This document shows positions 35,740 to 45,811 of a DNA stretch of 64,000 nt, one piece after another. Origin of the DNA: Desulfosporosinus sp. Sb-LF (GTDB lineage Bacteria; Bacillota; Desulfitobacteriia; Desulfitobacteriales; Desulfitobacteriaceae); assembly GCF_004766055.1 (NCBI RefSeq), contig NZ_SPQR01000002.1:248001-312000 (forward strand), read 5' to 3'. Below the pieces are notes generated by a model. The model was not told the DNA's origin, searched no databases, and saw nothing but the letters and a program-made list of their open reading frames with translations. Position 1 is the stretch's first letter; each line of letters opens with the position of its first letter. Both the position numbers and the translations under genes were made by a program.

Positions 35740-37074
35740 CTATGCTGTTTGATGTTGTCGTTCTAAATTCACGAACTTTGTAAACTCTTTAAGAAAGCCT
35801 AATTCAACCGTCCCTACCGGGCCGTTGCGGTGTTTGGCAATAATTAGCTCTGCAATGCCTTTCTTTTCGGATTCAGGATTGTAATAGTCATCTCGGTAAA
35901 TAAAAGAAATCACATCTGCATCGGCTTCAATTGCCCCCGACTCTAACAAATCTGACATAATAGGCCGTTTATCTTGGCGTTGTTCAACCCCCCGGTTAAG
36001 CTGTGACAAGGCAATGACCGGGATCTTTAATTCACGGGCGAGCCCTTTGAGGGTTCTGGAAATTTGGGCCACCTCCTGCTGTCTGCTTTCTGTCTTTTTA
36101 CCAACCGACAATAGCTGAAGGTAGTCGATGACAATCATTCCCAAATTGTGTTCCATCTTTAGACGACGAGCCTTTGATCGGAGCTCCGCCAAAGAAATCC
36201 CCACTGTATCATCAATAAAGATCGGGGCATCCGACAGAGGACCCACTGCCCGCGTCAATTTTGGCCAATCTGCATCGAATAATTCTCCAGTCCTTACTCG
36301 CTGCTGATCGACCATCGCTTCCCCGCAAAGCATCCGTTGGACTAATTGCTCTTTGGACATCTCTAAGCTAAAAATGGCGACAGGGACCTTGGCCCGAACG
36401 GCCGCATTCTGTGCCATATTTAAAACCATCGCTGTCTTTCCCATGGAAGGCCGTGCAGCAATAATTATCAAATCAGAAGACTGCCATCCCGATGTCATTC
36501 GATCTAATTCCGTGAAAAATGTGGGCACACCCGTCAAGTTTCCTTTATTAGCATATAGATACTCGATCTTTTCAAACGTGTCTAATAGTACGTCACGAAT
36601 AAAGCTAAATCCATCTTTTACACGCCGTCGTGAAAGGTCGAGAATCAGTTGTTCTGCTTCCTCTAGAAGACCACGCGCTTCTTCTCCTGGCTCATATCCC
36701 CGCTCTAAGATGCTGCTTGTCGCACGAATGAGTTGCCTAAGAAGGGCTTTTTCGGTGACCAGTCTAGCATAATATTCTACATTGGCAGCTGAAGGAACAG
36801 AACGAGCGATCTCAGAGATGGTCGCAATTCCACCCACCTGCTCCAGACGCCCCTGCTGACGCAAAATCTCCGCAACACTGACAAGATCGACTGGATCTCC
36901 CTTTTCGAAGAGATCTCGAATCGCAGAAAAAATCAAACGGTGGTTATCTCTGTAAAAGTCCTCCGGTTGAAGCATTTCAAAGACAGAACTTCCGGTCTCC
37001 GGTTCGAGCATCATCGCACCCAGGACTGCTTGTTCAGCCTCTAAATTATGTGGTGGAACTTTCAGTAGTTCCAT
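35740..37074 (-). CDS. dnaB: Replicative DNA helicase DnaB
   Basis: A 444-residue replicative helicase (called DnaC in Bacillus). The N-terminal domain (about 1-105, PHNLEAEQAVLGAMML) contacts primase. The RecA-like domain (about 180-440) holds Walker A ARPSMGKTA, Walker B MIVIDYLQLL and the SQLNRGVEQR loop. It unwinds the fork. It is last in the operon yybS-rplI-lonC-dnaB. Confidence 0.97.
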   Translation of the reverse strand: MELLKVPPHNLEAEQAVLGAMMLEPETGSSVFEMLQPEDFYRDNHRLIFSAIRDLFEKGDPVDLVSVAEILRQQGRLEQVGGIATISEIARSVPSAANVEYYARLVTEKALLRQLIRATSSILERGYEPGEEARGLLEEAEQLILDLSRRRVKDGFSFIRDVLLDTFEKIEYLYANKGNLTGVPTFFTELDRMTSGWQSSDLIIIAARPSMGKTAMVLNMAQNAAVRAKVPVAIFSLEMSKEQLVQRMLCGEAMVDQQRVRTGELFDADWPKLTRAVGPLSDAPIFIDDTVGISLAELRSKARRLKMEHNLGMIVIDYLQLLSVGKKTESRQQEVAQISRTLKGLARELKIPVIALSQLNRGVEQRQDKRPIMSDLLESGAIEADADVISFIYRDDYYNPESEKKGIAELIIAKHRNGPVGTVELGFLKEFTKFVNLERQHQTA

Positions 37075-37124
37075 ATCTTCTCTCCTCCCGGTCGTACCGC
37101 TCTTATGGGACTGATTCCCTTAAA

Positions 37125-39023
37125 TTAAAAAGCTTGCTTAATAGCATCTTCGATGGTACTAACGGCCACCACTTCGATACCCTGCATACTCTGTGGTACA
37201 TCTGCTAAGTTTTCAAAGGGTATCAGAACCTTGCGAACCTCAGCCTGCTTGGCTCCAAAAATCTTTTCGCAAATACCGCCAACTGGTTTAACCTTCCCTT
37301 GAATAGAAATCTCTCCTGTGACAGCCACATCTTGACGTAAAGGTAGCTTTTTCAATGCGCTGTAAATGGCTAACGTTGTAGCGAGTCCTGCTGAAGGGCC
37401 GTCAATTTTTGCACCGCCGACTATATTAACATGCACATCATAATTGCGCAAATCTTCACCAGTCAACTCACGAATGACCGCAGTGGCATTAAATACGGCA
37501 TCTCTAGCCATACTGCCTGCAGTTTCATTAAAACGAACCGCGCCTTTACCATCTCTTCCCTCAAAGACAATCGCCTCGATCTCCAACACAGAGCCCAAAA
37601 AACCAGATACACCCAGCCCTAAGATTCTCCCAATTTCGAAGCCATGTGAACCTTTTCGGAAAACGTAAGGAGTCAACCGTGCTGAGCGTAGAACTTCATA
37701 AACTTCAGTACTTGTTACCCGAACTTCTTCTTGATCCAGGCTGCGATACCTCGCCAAACCATAGGCATCAGTCAGAATACTATTCGCTTTTCTGCCTTCA
37801 ATGACATACTCACTGATAATCTCTGGGACATCATTCTCCAAAGCAACTCCAAGTTTTTGTCCAGCTTGACGAATAATGTGTTGAACATCTCTCGGCTCAA
37901 GGGGTACGAAGAAGACTTCCGAACAACGAGAACGAAGGGCTGGATTAAGCTCTGCCGGATCACGTGTCGTCGCTCCGACTAGAACAAAATCTGCAGGCGC
38001 ACCTTCATTAAAGAGTTTCTTTATCCACAAGGGAACCTGCGGGTCATTGGGATCATAATAGGAAGAATCGAACGATACACGCTTATCTTCGAGTACTTTA
38101 AGTAACTTGTTTAGTAGCAAGGGGTCCATATCCCCTATTTCATCAATAAATAAAATTCCGCCATGAGCCTCACTCACCAGTCCCATTTTAGGCTCAGGTA
38201 TACCTGTATCTGCCAAATCATGCTTCGATCCTTGATAAATTGGGTCATGCACTGATCCCAATAATGGATTGGTTACATCTCTGGGATCCCACCTTAATGT
38301 GGTTCCATCCACTTCAATAAACGGCGCCTCTTTGGCAAAAGGTGAATGAGGATGGTTTTTTACTGTTTCTAAAGCGACTCGTGCCGCAGAGGTCTTACCC
38401 ACTCCTGGGGGACCATAGATCAAAATATGTTGAGGATAAGGAGTTGCCAACTTTGCCAGGAGAGATTGAACAGCACTTTCCTGCCCCACAATCTCTTCCA
38501 CTGTCTGTGGACGCAAAATATCAGAGGCTGAACTCTTTAGAAAAACGGTATTCATCTTTTCGAGAACAGCTAGCTTTTTAAGGGTTTGTGCATTTTCTGG
38601 TCCAGACGTTTCTTGAAGTACTTGAACCTTAATTTCTTTAACGTAATCCTCATGGCGTTCTTGTATCTTTGCTGAAACAACACGTTCTAGGCGTTCTTCC
38701 ACAGAACGCCTAGCAATAAGTTCTGCTATCTGTTCCTCAATTTCATCTAAGAGCTGGGGGACTTCCTTCATTTTCGGAATTTCCTGATCAGTCGGATCAT
38801 CAGTAACAATTTTGCGAAGCCCTGCAACACGTTCGACGAGCTCATCAGAACGCATGAGCTTGAGCGCTTCCAATTTACTAGCCTTAAGAACCAGCTTGTC
38901 AGTTCCATAATAATTTGAAAGCAGCACATAGAGGGCATCGACTTCCCGAATCCACTCTTCCTCATCGTGTAACCGTTCACCGAGATCCGAATGATTTAAC
39001 CATTTTTTCAAAATCCCTTTCAT
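37125..39023 (-). CDS. lonC: LonC-type ATP-dependent protease
   Basis: A 632-residue Lon-family protease with a short non-classical N-terminus, an AAA+ domain (Walker A YGPPGVGKTSA, Walker B FIDEIGDMD) and a C-terminal Lon proteolytic domain with Ser in DGPSAGLA and Lys in GGICEKIFGAK. Length and the absent long N-domain set it apart from the housekeeping Lon and fit the spore-former LonB/LonC group. AAAGGGG precedes the ATG. It sits between rplI and dnaB, as in related clostridia. Confidence 0.88.
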   Translation of the reverse strand: MKGILKKWLNHSDLGERLHDEEEWIREVDALYVLLSNYYGTDKLVLKASKLEALKLMRSDELVERVAGLRKIVTDDPTDQEIPKMKEVPQLLDEIEEQIAELIARRSVEERLERVVSAKIQERHEDYVKEIKVQVLQETSGPENAQTLKKLAVLEKMNTVFLKSSASDILRPQTVEEIVGQESAVQSLLAKLATPYPQHILIYGPPGVGKTSAARVALETVKNHPHSPFAKEAPFIEVDGTTLRWDPRDVTNPLLGSVHDPIYQGSKHDLADTGIPEPKMGLVSEAHGGILFIDEIGDMDPLLLNKLLKVLEDKRVSFDSSYYDPNDPQVPLWIKKLFNEGAPADFVLVGATTRDPAELNPALRSRCSEVFFVPLEPRDVQHIIRQAGQKLGVALENDVPEIISEYVIEGRKANSILTDAYGLARYRSLDQEEVRVTSTEVYEVLRSARLTPYVFRKGSHGFEIGRILGLGVSGFLGSVLEIEAIVFEGRDGKGAVRFNETAGSMARDAVFNATAVIRELTGEDLRNYDVHVNIVGGAKIDGPSAGLATTLAIYSALKKLPLRQDVAVTGEISIQGKVKPVGGICEKIFGAKQAEVRKVLIPFENLADVPQSMQGIEVVAVSTIEDAIKQAF

Positions 39024-39061
39024 CAGGGGTCCCCTTTCATGAGAACAGTTTATCGGAAGTC

Positions 39062-39508
39062 CTAAAGTCCGACAACGTGTATCTGGAGCTTAGCTACCAC
39101 GTCTGCGTGAATCCTTACATGAATCTCATAATTCCCCAGGGCCTTAATGGGGTCTTTTAAATCCAACTTTCGTTTATCCACTTCAAACCCATGCTGTTTC
39201 TTTAAAGCATCGGCAATTTCTTTACTGGTTACCGAGCCAAACAAGCGCCCGCCTTCACCCGTCTTAGTCTTAACTTCAATCTGGAGAGCATTTAACTTTT
39301 TGCCTAACTCAACTGCATCTTCTTTTTCCTTTTCCTTACGGCGATCTTCCACCGCTTTCTTATGCGAAATATCTTGGATGTTTCCAGTAGTTGCTTCAAT
39401 CGCTAACTTCTTCGGGAAAAGGAAGTTTCGAGCATATCCATCCGCAACCTCGAGTACCTGTCCTTTTTTACCCGTTCCTTTTACATCTGCTTGAAGAATG
39501 ACTTTCAT
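39062..39508 (-). CDS. rplI: Ribosomal protein L9
   Basis: A 148-residue bL9. It has the N-terminal rRNA-binding domain ([30 protein letters not shown]), the long connecting helix and the C-terminal domain with [23 protein letters not shown] precedes the ATG. Co-transcribed with yybS upstream (12 bases) and lonC downstream. Confidence 0.98.
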   Translation of the reverse strand: MKVILQADVKGTGKKGQVLEVADGYARNFLFPKKLAIEATTGNIQDISHKKAVEDRRKEKEKEDAVELGKKLNALQIEVKTKTGEGGRLFGSVTSKEIADALKKQHGFEVDKRKLDLKDPIKALGNYEIHVRIHADVVAKLQIHVVGL

Positions 39509-39520
39509 CTGAATTCCCCC

Positions 39521-40465
39521 TTACAATTCTTCTGGTAGGCGTCGAAAATTAAAAACTAAGTCAAATAACCCAAACATAATAATACTGACTACGCTGAAGA
39601 AGAAATAAACGAAGCTCGTTAGAATTAACGTAAATTTAAGGACTCGAGGTATCCTTGGGGATTGTAATAAGAACAGATACACAGAAGTACCCAGCACCAA
39701 GGCTAATGCCCCATACACAACCATTAAGTTTATCCCTAGGCCACGAAGGATAGGCCAAGCAAATTGATCCCCTAAAAGATAGAAAGCGATCCCCAATACT
39801 GCACCCCATACTGCGTACCAAGGCAAACTCCAGCGGGTAAATGGAATGCGTCCTTTGTCATCGTAAAGCCAGCGCCTAACAAAGTAAAAAACCAATCCAA
39901 ACTCAAGGGAAGTCACTATCGCTACAAAGCTCGGAATAATTAAACTATAAAATTGAATCAATTGTTGCAACAAATCTCGAAACTGCATTTCGGAAATTCC
40001 TTGTTGCTCAATCACTACCATCAATCCCGAAGCTTGGTATTGCTGAATTGTCATATTGATCATATTACTTACAGTTGTGGCATCAAAGCCTTGCACTTGG
40101 AACAAAAGGGTTGGCAATACCCCTAATGCCGCCGCAAACGTGACACTCCAAAAAAAGTTCACACGTACCGGCCAATGTCTAAGCCATCCTAACACACACA
40201 ATAACCCAGCTATTGGAACGAGACTCATCTGGTTTAGGGCCTCGGAACGAAAACCAACAAAGGCTGCAAGATAACCCGCTAACAGCAAAACTATAGCGAT
40301 AGACAATCCTCTTCGACGACCGACCAAAAACACCGAGAGCAGCATTAGTACTTCCCAGATAACTCCCCACGTTTCCCAAGCAATTCCCAGACAGGGAAAA
40401 GTCAAAAGGATAGCACCTGCTAAATAGTTTATAGCCACTTCATCTCTTAAAAACATGCTTGCCAA
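39521..40465 (-). CDS. yybS: YybS-family membrane protein (DUF2232)
   Basis: A 314-residue protein with about eight TM helices and the family's typical position directly upstream of rplI. The end VVSIIMFGLFDLVFNFRRL is characteristic. Function is unknown. AGGAGAA precedes the ATG. Linked by context to ribosome and replication genes. Confidence 0.88.
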   Translation of the reverse strand: MASMFLRDEVAINYLAGAILLTFPCLGIAWETWGVIWEVLMLLSVFLVGRRRGLSIAIVLLLAGYLAAFVGFRSEALNQMSLVPIAGLLCVLGWLRHWPVRVNFFWSVTFAAALGVLPTLLFQVQGFDATTVSNMINMTIQQYQASGLMVVIEQQGISEMQFRDLLQQLIQFYSLIIPSFVAIVTSLEFGLVFYFVRRWLYDDKGRIPFTRWSLPWYAVWGAVLGIAFYLLGDQFAWPILRGLGINLMVVYGALALVLGTSVYLFLLQSPRIPRVLKFTLILTSFVYFFFSVVSIIMFGLFDLVFNFRRLPEEL

Positions 40466-40478
40466 TTCTCCTAAAAAC

Positions 40479-40790
40479 TTAATCTTCGGGGGCGAGATAG
40501 CTCAAAAGCAGGCTCAAATCTCCCCACTGCTTTTCAAGATTCATCTCATCTGAATTTTTCAATCCCTCAAGGCGTTGTAAAAGCATGCGGTCAAGACGAG
40601 AAAAGTCAAAACCCAACCGTCTTGCAAGCAAGTAACTCATCCCTACTAGATCAGCTAACCCCTGAACCATTTCTGCTTCTGAACCACTCAGTGTCCCATG
40701 TTGTATAAGCCACTGCGCCTGTATTAAATTGACCTTTAGCTCATCAATGGCTCTTAGGCCTTTAACAACATCAACTTCAACATTTTCCAG
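40479..40790 (-). CDS. MazG-like family protein, apparently CTG-started
   Basis: The frame extends 40 codons upstream of its first ATG, keeps coding character and ends at a CTG eight bases after AGGAGGGGG; no ATG, GTG or TTG occurs in that part. The 103-residue product (LENVEVDVVKGLRAIDELK ... LLSYLAPED) resembles small all-helical MazG-like proteins found at this position in related genomes. Pyrophosphatase activity is not shown by recognisable metal motifs. It is the first gene after the rpsR terminator. Confidence 0.7.
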   Translation of the reverse strand: MENVEVDVVKGLRAIDELKVNLIQAQWLIQHGTLSGSEAEMVQGLADLVGMSYLLARRLGFDFSRLDRMLLQRLEGLKNSDEMNLEKQWGDLSLLLSYLAPED

Positions 40791-40980
40791 GGTTGCCCCC
40801 TCCTAAGTCCGTATTCTACGAGTTGCCTATCGTGTAACCGATAGAACAAGCCCCACTTAACAAACAGTTCGTGATAAACATCCAATTTCCTGCACTCATT
40901 GTTCATGAAAATTAAACCAATCTCTTTTCCATGGTCTATAGTCCGTTTTTACGTTAATGAAAGTATTCTACTGGAAAAAT

Positions 40981-41007
40981 GAAAAAGGGGAGCTCTCGCT
41001 CCCTTTT
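40981..41007 (-). terminator. Terminator after rpsR
   Basis: Stem GGGAGC / GCTCCC with four-base loop, then CTTTTTC on the minus strand, touching the rpsR stop. It separates rpsF-ssb-rpsR from yybS-rplI-lonC-dnaB. Confidence 0.85.
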
Positions 41008-41238
41008 CTACTCTACACTATATGGTAACAAGGCAATACTACGAGCCCGTTTAATAGCCAATGTCACTTGGCGCTGATGCATTGCACAGTTTCCGGAAAT
41101 ACGACGGGGCAATATTTTGCCACGATCCGTAACATACTTACGAACTTTATGGGTCTCTTTGTAATCCATAGACACAACTTTATCGACACAAAAACTGCAC
41201 ACCCGTTTCCGTGGGCGGCGTCCGCGTTCACGTTTCAT
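41008..41238 (-). CDS. rpsR: Ribosomal protein S18
   Basis: A 76-residue bS18 with the basic head [17 protein letters not shown] and the conserved core [18 protein letters not shown]. It keeps the cysteines of the zinc-type version (CSFC and one C later). GGGGAG precedes the ATG. Third gene of rpsF-ssb-rpsR. Confidence 0.98.
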   Translation of the reverse strand: MKRERGRRPRKRVCSFCVDKVVSMDYKETHKVRKYVTDRGKILPRRISGNCAMHQRQVTLAIKRARSIALLPYSVE

Positions 41239-41259
41239 ACTAATTCTCCCCTTCCCTTA

Positions 41260-41664
41260 CTAGAATGGGATGTCATCATCCAAATTCACTTCATGTCCGA
41301 ATGAGCCAGTTCCTCTTGGAGAGGTTGATTCTCCGCCTCCACCATCTTTCGGACTTAAGAAGCGAACATCTTCTGCTATAACCTCTGTAACCCAACGTTT
41401 TTGGCCATCTTGACTAGTGTACGAACGGACCTGGATTCGGCCATCTACAGCCGCCAGTTTCCCCTTCGCCAAATAATTTGCGACTAGTTCTGCAAGTTGC
41501 CGATAGACCACACAGGGAATGAAATCCGCGTCTCGTTCTCCCTGAGCATTTTTATAATTTCGATCGATCGCCAATGTAAAATTAGCAACTGCTACACCAT
41601 TAGGCGTGTAGCGCAACTCGGGGTCTTTCGTTAAACGGCCAATCAATACGACACGATTCAACAT
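41260..41664 (-). CDS. ssb: Single-stranded DNA-binding protein
   Basis: A 134-residue SSB with an OB fold ([20 protein letters not shown], about 1-105), a short Gly/Ser linker and the acidic tip DDDIPF that binds partner proteins. GGACGGTGG precedes the ATG. Lies between rpsF and rpsR. Confidence 0.98.
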   Translation of the reverse strand: MLNRVVLIGRLTKDPELRYTPNGVAVANFTLAIDRNYKNAQGERDADFIPCVVYRQLAELVANYLAKGKLAAVDGRIQVRSYTSQDGQKRWVTEVIAEDVRFLSPKDGGGGESTSPRGTGSFGHEVNLDDDIPF

Positions 41665-41681
41665 GCAAGCCCCACCGTCCT

Positions 41682-41969
41682 TTAATCTTCTTTTCTAACG
41701 GTCAGGAATCGGATTATATCATCGGAGATTTTCATAACCCGTTCTATTTCCTGTGATGTACGGCCTTCACCATCAAAGTTCATAAGGATATATTGACCTT
41801 CTCTATAATCTTTGATTTCGTAAGCTAATCGGCGTTTGCCCCATTTTTCTACTGTCAGATTTTCGCCACCATTACTGGTAACGAGTCCACCAAAACGGTC
41901 AACCAATGCCGTTGTCGCCTCTTCATCCAAATCAGGACGAATGATATAAAGTATTTCGTACGCTTTCAT
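41682..41969 (-). CDS. rpsF: Ribosomal protein S6
   Basis: A 95-residue bS6 ([39 protein letters not shown]). GGGGAGGTG precedes the ATG. First gene of the operon; the leader contains GGGGCCGC and CCGAGG stretches that could form the S6:S18 autoregulatory hairpin, but I cannot fold it here. Confidence 0.98.
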   Translation of the reverse strand: MKAYEILYIIRPDLDEEATTALVDRFGGLVTSNGGENLTVEKWGKRRLAYEIKDYREGQYILMNFDGEGRTSQEIERVMKISDDIIRFLTVRKED

Positions 41970-42100
41970 ATTTGCACCTCCCCTCGGACTAAGCGGCCCC
42001 GAAAAAACGGAGCAGGGATATATTTATACTACCAAGCAAGAATTATACCAGCATGTTCCCAAAAAAGCAACTATTATTGCTAGATATTGTCGTTTGTCGC

Positions 42101-43201
42101 TTAAACGTTAAACCGAAAGTGAACAATATCCCCATCTTGCATAACATATTCCTTACCTTCTAATCGAACTAATCCCTTATCTCGAGCACCATTTAACCCA
42201 TTTTGATCCACGAAATCCTTATAAGAAACCACCTCAGCCCGAATAAATCCGTGCTCGAAATCTGTATGGATTGTACCAGCAGCCCGAGGTGCCTTGGTCC
42301 CTTGATGGATCGTCCAAGCTTTTACTTCCATAGGGCCGGCAGTAAAAAACGTCATGAGACCCAACAAATTGAAGGCCACCCGAATGAGTCGGTCTAGACC
42401 GGACTCTTCTAGCCCTAAGTCTTGTAAAAACCCTTCCTTTTCGTCCTCCTCAAGTTCTGCAATCTCCGCTTCAATCTGCGCACAGACCACAACGGCCTCC
42501 GCGCCTTCTTCAGCTGCAATCTTCATAACTTGTTGAACATAGGGATTTTCTGCTGCGGTAGAAAGGCCATCTTCACTGACATTCGCCACATAAAGTACCC
42601 GCTTTAAAGTCAACAGCGAAAAACCCTTTAAAATTTCCAGTTCTTCGTCCGTATAGGTCAAAGTCCGAGCCCCTTTTCCCTGGTTAAAGACTTCCTTCAA
42701 CCTTCCCAATAAGGCCACTTCGCCTTGGGCCTTTTTGTCCCCTGACTTTAGTAGTTTAGCTGAACGCTCTGCCCTTTTTTCTACGCTCTCCATATCTGCC
42801 AGAACTAGTTCAAGATCAATCGTCTCAATATCCCGTTTAGGGTTGACATTTCCTTCTACATGGATCACGTTCTCATTCTCGAAGCAACGCACAACGTGTA
42901 CAATGGCATCCACCTCACGGATGTGGGACAAGAACTTATTCCCTAAGCCTTCTCCTCTACTAGCACCCTTTACAAGTCCAGCAATATCTACAAATTCTAC
43001 GGTTGCTGAAACAATCTTCTTGGGGTGAACCATGTCTGCTAGTTTCTGCAAACGAGCATCGGGCACCTCTACCATTCCGACATTCGGGTCAATTGTGCAA
43101 AATGGATAATTAGCCGCCTCAGCACCCGCCTGAGTGATCGCATTAAACAACGTTGATTTCCCGACATTTGGCAAACCAACAATTCCCGCATGTAGTGTCA
43201 T
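42101..43201 (-). CDS. ychF: YchF/Ola1 redox-regulated ATPase
   Basis: A 366-residue Obg-family protein with P-loop [15 protein letters not shown] near the N-terminus and the switch [17 protein letters not shown]. The NKXD guanine motif is altered (YVANVSED), as in YchF, which prefers ATP. A C-terminal TGS domain runs from about 280. AGGAGG precedes the ATG. Follows the DUF951 gene in an operon starting at cvpA. Confidence 0.96.
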   Translation of the reverse strand: MTLHAGIVGLPNVGKSTLFNAITQAGAEAANYPFCTIDPNVGMVEVPDARLQKLADMVHPKKIVSATVEFVDIAGLVKGASRGEGLGNKFLSHIREVDAIVHVVRCFENENVIHVEGNVNPKRDIETIDLELVLADMESVEKRAERSAKLLKSGDKKAQGEVALLGRLKEVFNQGKGARTLTYTDEELEILKGFSLLTLKRVLYVANVSEDGLSTAAENPYVQQVMKIAAEEGAEAVVVCAQIEAEIAELEEDEKEGFLQDLGLEESGLDRLIRVAFNLLGLMTFFTAGPMEVKAWTIHQGTKAPRAAGTIHTDFEHGFIRAEVVSYKDFVDQNGLNGARDKGLVRLEGKEYVMQDGDIVHFRFNV

Positions 43202-43273
43202 CCTTTGGCCTCCTCTTTATAGCAGACAAGCTATCTCTAAAGATTATATGTGATGTTTTCTCACTTCGCAATC

Positions 43274-43468
43274 TCACGTTTCCTCTACTCGTTGAAGAAT
43301 TTCTTTTATATTGCGTTCGAGTTTAATTCTAGGAATCCAAGCTTGGTGTTGGCAGCCTAGACACTGAATTCGAAAATCCATCCCTGTTCTCATTACTTTC
43401 CAATCCACGCTTCCACAAGGATGTTGTTTCCGAAGACGAACAATATCCCCTACATTCAAAAGTATCAT
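43274..43468 (-). CDS. DUF951 family protein
   Basis: A 64-residue protein with the family pattern LNVGDIVRLRKQHPCGS and IQCLGCQHQAWIPR. The two Cys after a strand-rich head suggest a metal-binding SH3-like fold. It is nearly always found next to ychF and mscS in Firmicutes. GGAGGTAA precedes the ATG. Function unknown. Confidence 0.9.
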   Translation of the reverse strand: MILLNVGDIVRLRKQHPCGSVDWKVMRTGMDFRIQCLGCQHQAWIPRIKLERNIKEILQRVEET

Positions 43469-43499
43469 CAGTTACCTCCATTTTTAACTCGCCAAGAGC

Positions 43500-44363
43500 C
43501 TAATCCCTCTGGGGGTCCATCATGACAAAATTTTGTACCTGTGGTGTACGGATTCCTTCTTTTAAAAATGCACGATGAATGCCTAGACGAAGTTCTCGTT
43601 CCAAATTCCACTGTTCATTAGGTTGGGTGTAGGCAACCACACGCAAAACAGCATTACGTTCTCCAAATTGGATCACGCCTTGTACAGTGGGAGCGTCAAT
43701 AATCTTCTCGCCAAACTCTGCACTAACAGTTTCACAAACAGTATGCATCACTTCCATCGCACGATCAAGATCCTCCTCATAAGGAATCAGAATATCAACC
43801 AAGGCACGCATCTTTCCTCGACTGAAATTGGTGACAGCGGTAATACTTCCATTTGGAATAATGTGGAGTTCTCCACCCCAATCCCTTAAGTGTGTGGCAC
43901 GAATTCCGGTCTCTTCGACGGTGCCCGAGAATCCTCCCACTTTTACATAGTCTCCAACTGAAAACTGATCTTCAAAAAGGATAAAGAAACCACCAATCAT
44001 ATCTTTAACCAAGCTTTGCGAACCAAAACCAAGCGCGACTCCCAAAACACTGGCCGAAGCCAATATTGTTCCAGTATCGAAATTAAAGAGGCGTTTGAAA
44101 ACATGCATAATCACCGAAATGGTAATCAAGTAAAATGCGATACTTCGGAGGAGAGAAAATAATGTATTGGCCTTACGTTCATCCAGTAGTTGTTTTCCTT
44201 TTCGTTGTACTAATACTCTCCGTAACATATAAATTGATAACCCGTAGGCTATGCGCGCGAACAAAAGTATGACAACTAGATAAATCAACGTATTTAGAAT
44301 CGCAAACCCCAATTGGGGTAAATCAAGTCCGCCTATTTCTTTAGTAATCCAAGAGACATTCAT
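43500..44363 (-). CDS. Small-conductance mechanosensitive channel (MscS family)
   Basis: A 287-residue protein with three N-terminal TM helices, the pore-lining TM3 region ASASVLGVALGFGSQSLVKD (about 103-122), then the cytoplasmic beta and alpha/beta domains (GDYVKVGGFSGTVEETGIR). It opens on membrane tension after osmotic downshock. Lies between cvpA and DUF951. Confidence 0.95.
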   Translation of the reverse strand: MNVSWITKEIGGLDLPQLGFAILNTLIYLVVILLFARIAYGLSIYMLRRVLVQRKGKQLLDERKANTLFSLLRSIAFYLITISVIMHVFKRLFNFDTGTILASASVLGVALGFGSQSLVKDMIGGFFILFEDQFSVGDYVKVGGFSGTVEETGIRATHLRDWGGELHIIPNGSITAVTNFSRGKMRALVDILIPYEEDLDRAMEVMHTVCETVSAEFGEKIIDAPTVQGVIQFGERNAVLRVVAYTQPNEQWNLERELRLGIHRAFLKEGIRTPQVQNFVMMDPQRD

Positions 44364-44446
44364 AGTATAAATCGTCCTTTACATACATAATGCCATTAGT
44401 GATACAATTACCTCTTAGTTTTCTTCTTTTATACTTGATTTATGTG

Positions 44447-45184
44447 TTAAAACCAAACTCCTTTACGCAGGGATAGCGGATCAAGAAGTTTTTGATCGAG
44501 TTGTGCTGAGAACGCCTGATCTAAGCTATGAAAGATCTGACCCAAATAGGGGAAAAAGTATGAATTCTGAACGAGCGTCTTAAAACTTCCACCCACTCCT
44601 AATTGTAAGAGGGGGAAAGACAACCCTGCCAAAATGGACAGACCGATAAGTGCACTAAGCCCTCCAAGCACCAGGCCTCCTCCGCGATTAAACGATCCGC
44701 CCCAGCTCCCAAAAGGGTGAAGGAAAATAGCGGCTAATACTTGGATTAAAAGCACCACAAGGTAAAAGACAAAGCCAAAAGCAATAAGATTTAAGATGCG
44801 CTCGGTGAGCATCCCTGCCAAACGATGAGTCACTTGTTCAATACCCTGTGTCATCTGCACACCCGGTATATTTGCTTGAGCAAAAATACCCCGCCATTCT
44901 GGAGGGAGTGCCCCCAAAATATTTCCTAAAGCCTGTTGTTGTAAAGTACTAGCTTTGGACTCGACTGAGGGAAGTATTGCTCGATAAATTACGGGTTCCA
45001 GCCATCGCTGAAGGGGAAGATATTGCTGTACCCAGCGAAGAACGGCAGCGTATTCCCAAGTTGCTACTAAAAATCCCGCAATGCTACTCAAGAAATTAAC
45101 AACACTAGTTAGAAAACCTCTTTGATAACCCCGTAAAGCCCCAAGCAAAATGATCCCCAGTATGAGAATATCAATAAGATTCAT
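44447..45184 (-). CDS. cvpA: CvpA-family membrane protein
   Basis: A 245-residue protein with the CvpA head MNLIDILILGIILLGALRGY and FLTSVVNFLSSIAGF, followed by further TM helices. The ATG is chosen because AGAAGGAGG lies six bases upstream; a longer frame adds 13 basic residues without a site. It heads the cvpA-mscS-DUF951-ychF operon. Homologues affect colicin V production and stress tolerance; mechanism unknown. Confidence 0.9.
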   Translation of the reverse strand: MNLIDILILGIILLGALRGYQRGFLTSVVNFLSSIAGFLVATWEYAAVLRWVQQYLPLQRWLEPVIYRAILPSVESKASTLQQQALGNILGALPPEWRGIFAQANIPGVQMTQGIEQVTHRLAGMLTERILNLIAFGFVFYLVVLLIQVLAAIFLHPFGSWGGSFNRGGGLVLGGLSALIGLSILAGLSFPLLQLGVGGSFKTLVQNSYFFPYLGQIFHSLDQAFSAQLDQKLLDPLSLRKGVWF

Positions 45185-45298
45185 GAAGTTCCTCCTTCTA
45201 GATACCCTGGCCCGTTCTCTCAATAAATTGATATCTTAAACCATATTCGTTTTAAACCATCAAAAATCCTGCCGAGTTGAATAGCCCACTATAGAACT

Positions 45299-45325
45299 CA
45301 AAAAGACAGCTTTTCGCTGCCTTGA
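45299..45325 (-). terminator. Terminator of selC
   Basis: Stem AAGGCAGC / GCTGTCTT with loop GAAAA, then TTTG on the minus strand, 30 bases after tRNA-Sec. Confidence 0.75.
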
Positions 45326-45355
45326 CACTCATCTAATGTAAAAATTATGTTTGTT

Positions 45356-45453
45356 TGGCGGGGATGCGTGCGAATCGAACACACCTCGGAACGTTCTGCG
45401 TCCCGACACGCGGATTTGAAGTCCGGGAGCAGCACCAGCCACCACCCATCCCC
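45356..45453 (-). tRNA. selC: tRNA-Sec (UCA)
   Basis: A 98-base tRNA with long variable arm and encoded CCA. Anticodon loop CTTCAAA gives TCA, which reads UGA. The long acceptor (GGGGATGG / CATCCCC plus G73) is typical of bacterial selenocysteine tRNA. selB lies 8 kb away at 53456-55351. Confidence 0.95.
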
Positions 45454-45654
45454 ATTCTATCGACAATAATATTACCACATAAATGCTTATTATGAAAGTA
45501 AACATCCAATAAATAACCCAATTTTATTTTCACGACCACGATCAACGTAAAGTTTAGGGTTAGATTTTGAAAAACTTGTACACAATACTAATATACATGG
45601 ATTATTTACGACTATAACTTATCTAAATATAATCAAAGAAAGGAGTTTTCTTGA

Positions 45655-45792
45655 ATGAACCATTCAAAGATTTTATTCTCGAATTTAACAAATGACCAAA
45701 TTGAAGAGGTTAAAGCTTTAGAAGCTAAGTTCAATACACAAGCCCACGACCAAGAAACCATCTTGATTGCCTACACAAACCCCACAAAATGA
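45655..45792 (+). CDS. Small hypothetical protein, 45 residues
   Basis: ATG after AAAGGAG. The product starts MNHSKILFSNLTNDQIEEVK and ends with a short Ala/Tyr/Asn/Pro stretch; a single helix is likely. A promoter TTGAAA-16/17-TAATAT stands about 60 bases upstream. One of few plus-strand genes in this half of the window. Family not recognised. Confidence 0.65.
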   Translation: MNHSKILFSNLTNDQIEEVKALEAKFNTQAHDQETILIAYTNPTK

Positions 45793-45811
45793 GATTATAC
45801 CGTGCAGCAAT

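Noticed and set aside
45345-45545. A 66-codon minus-strand frame
   Set aside because: It overlaps tRNA-Sec; the tRNA structure is clear and the frame has no ribosome site.
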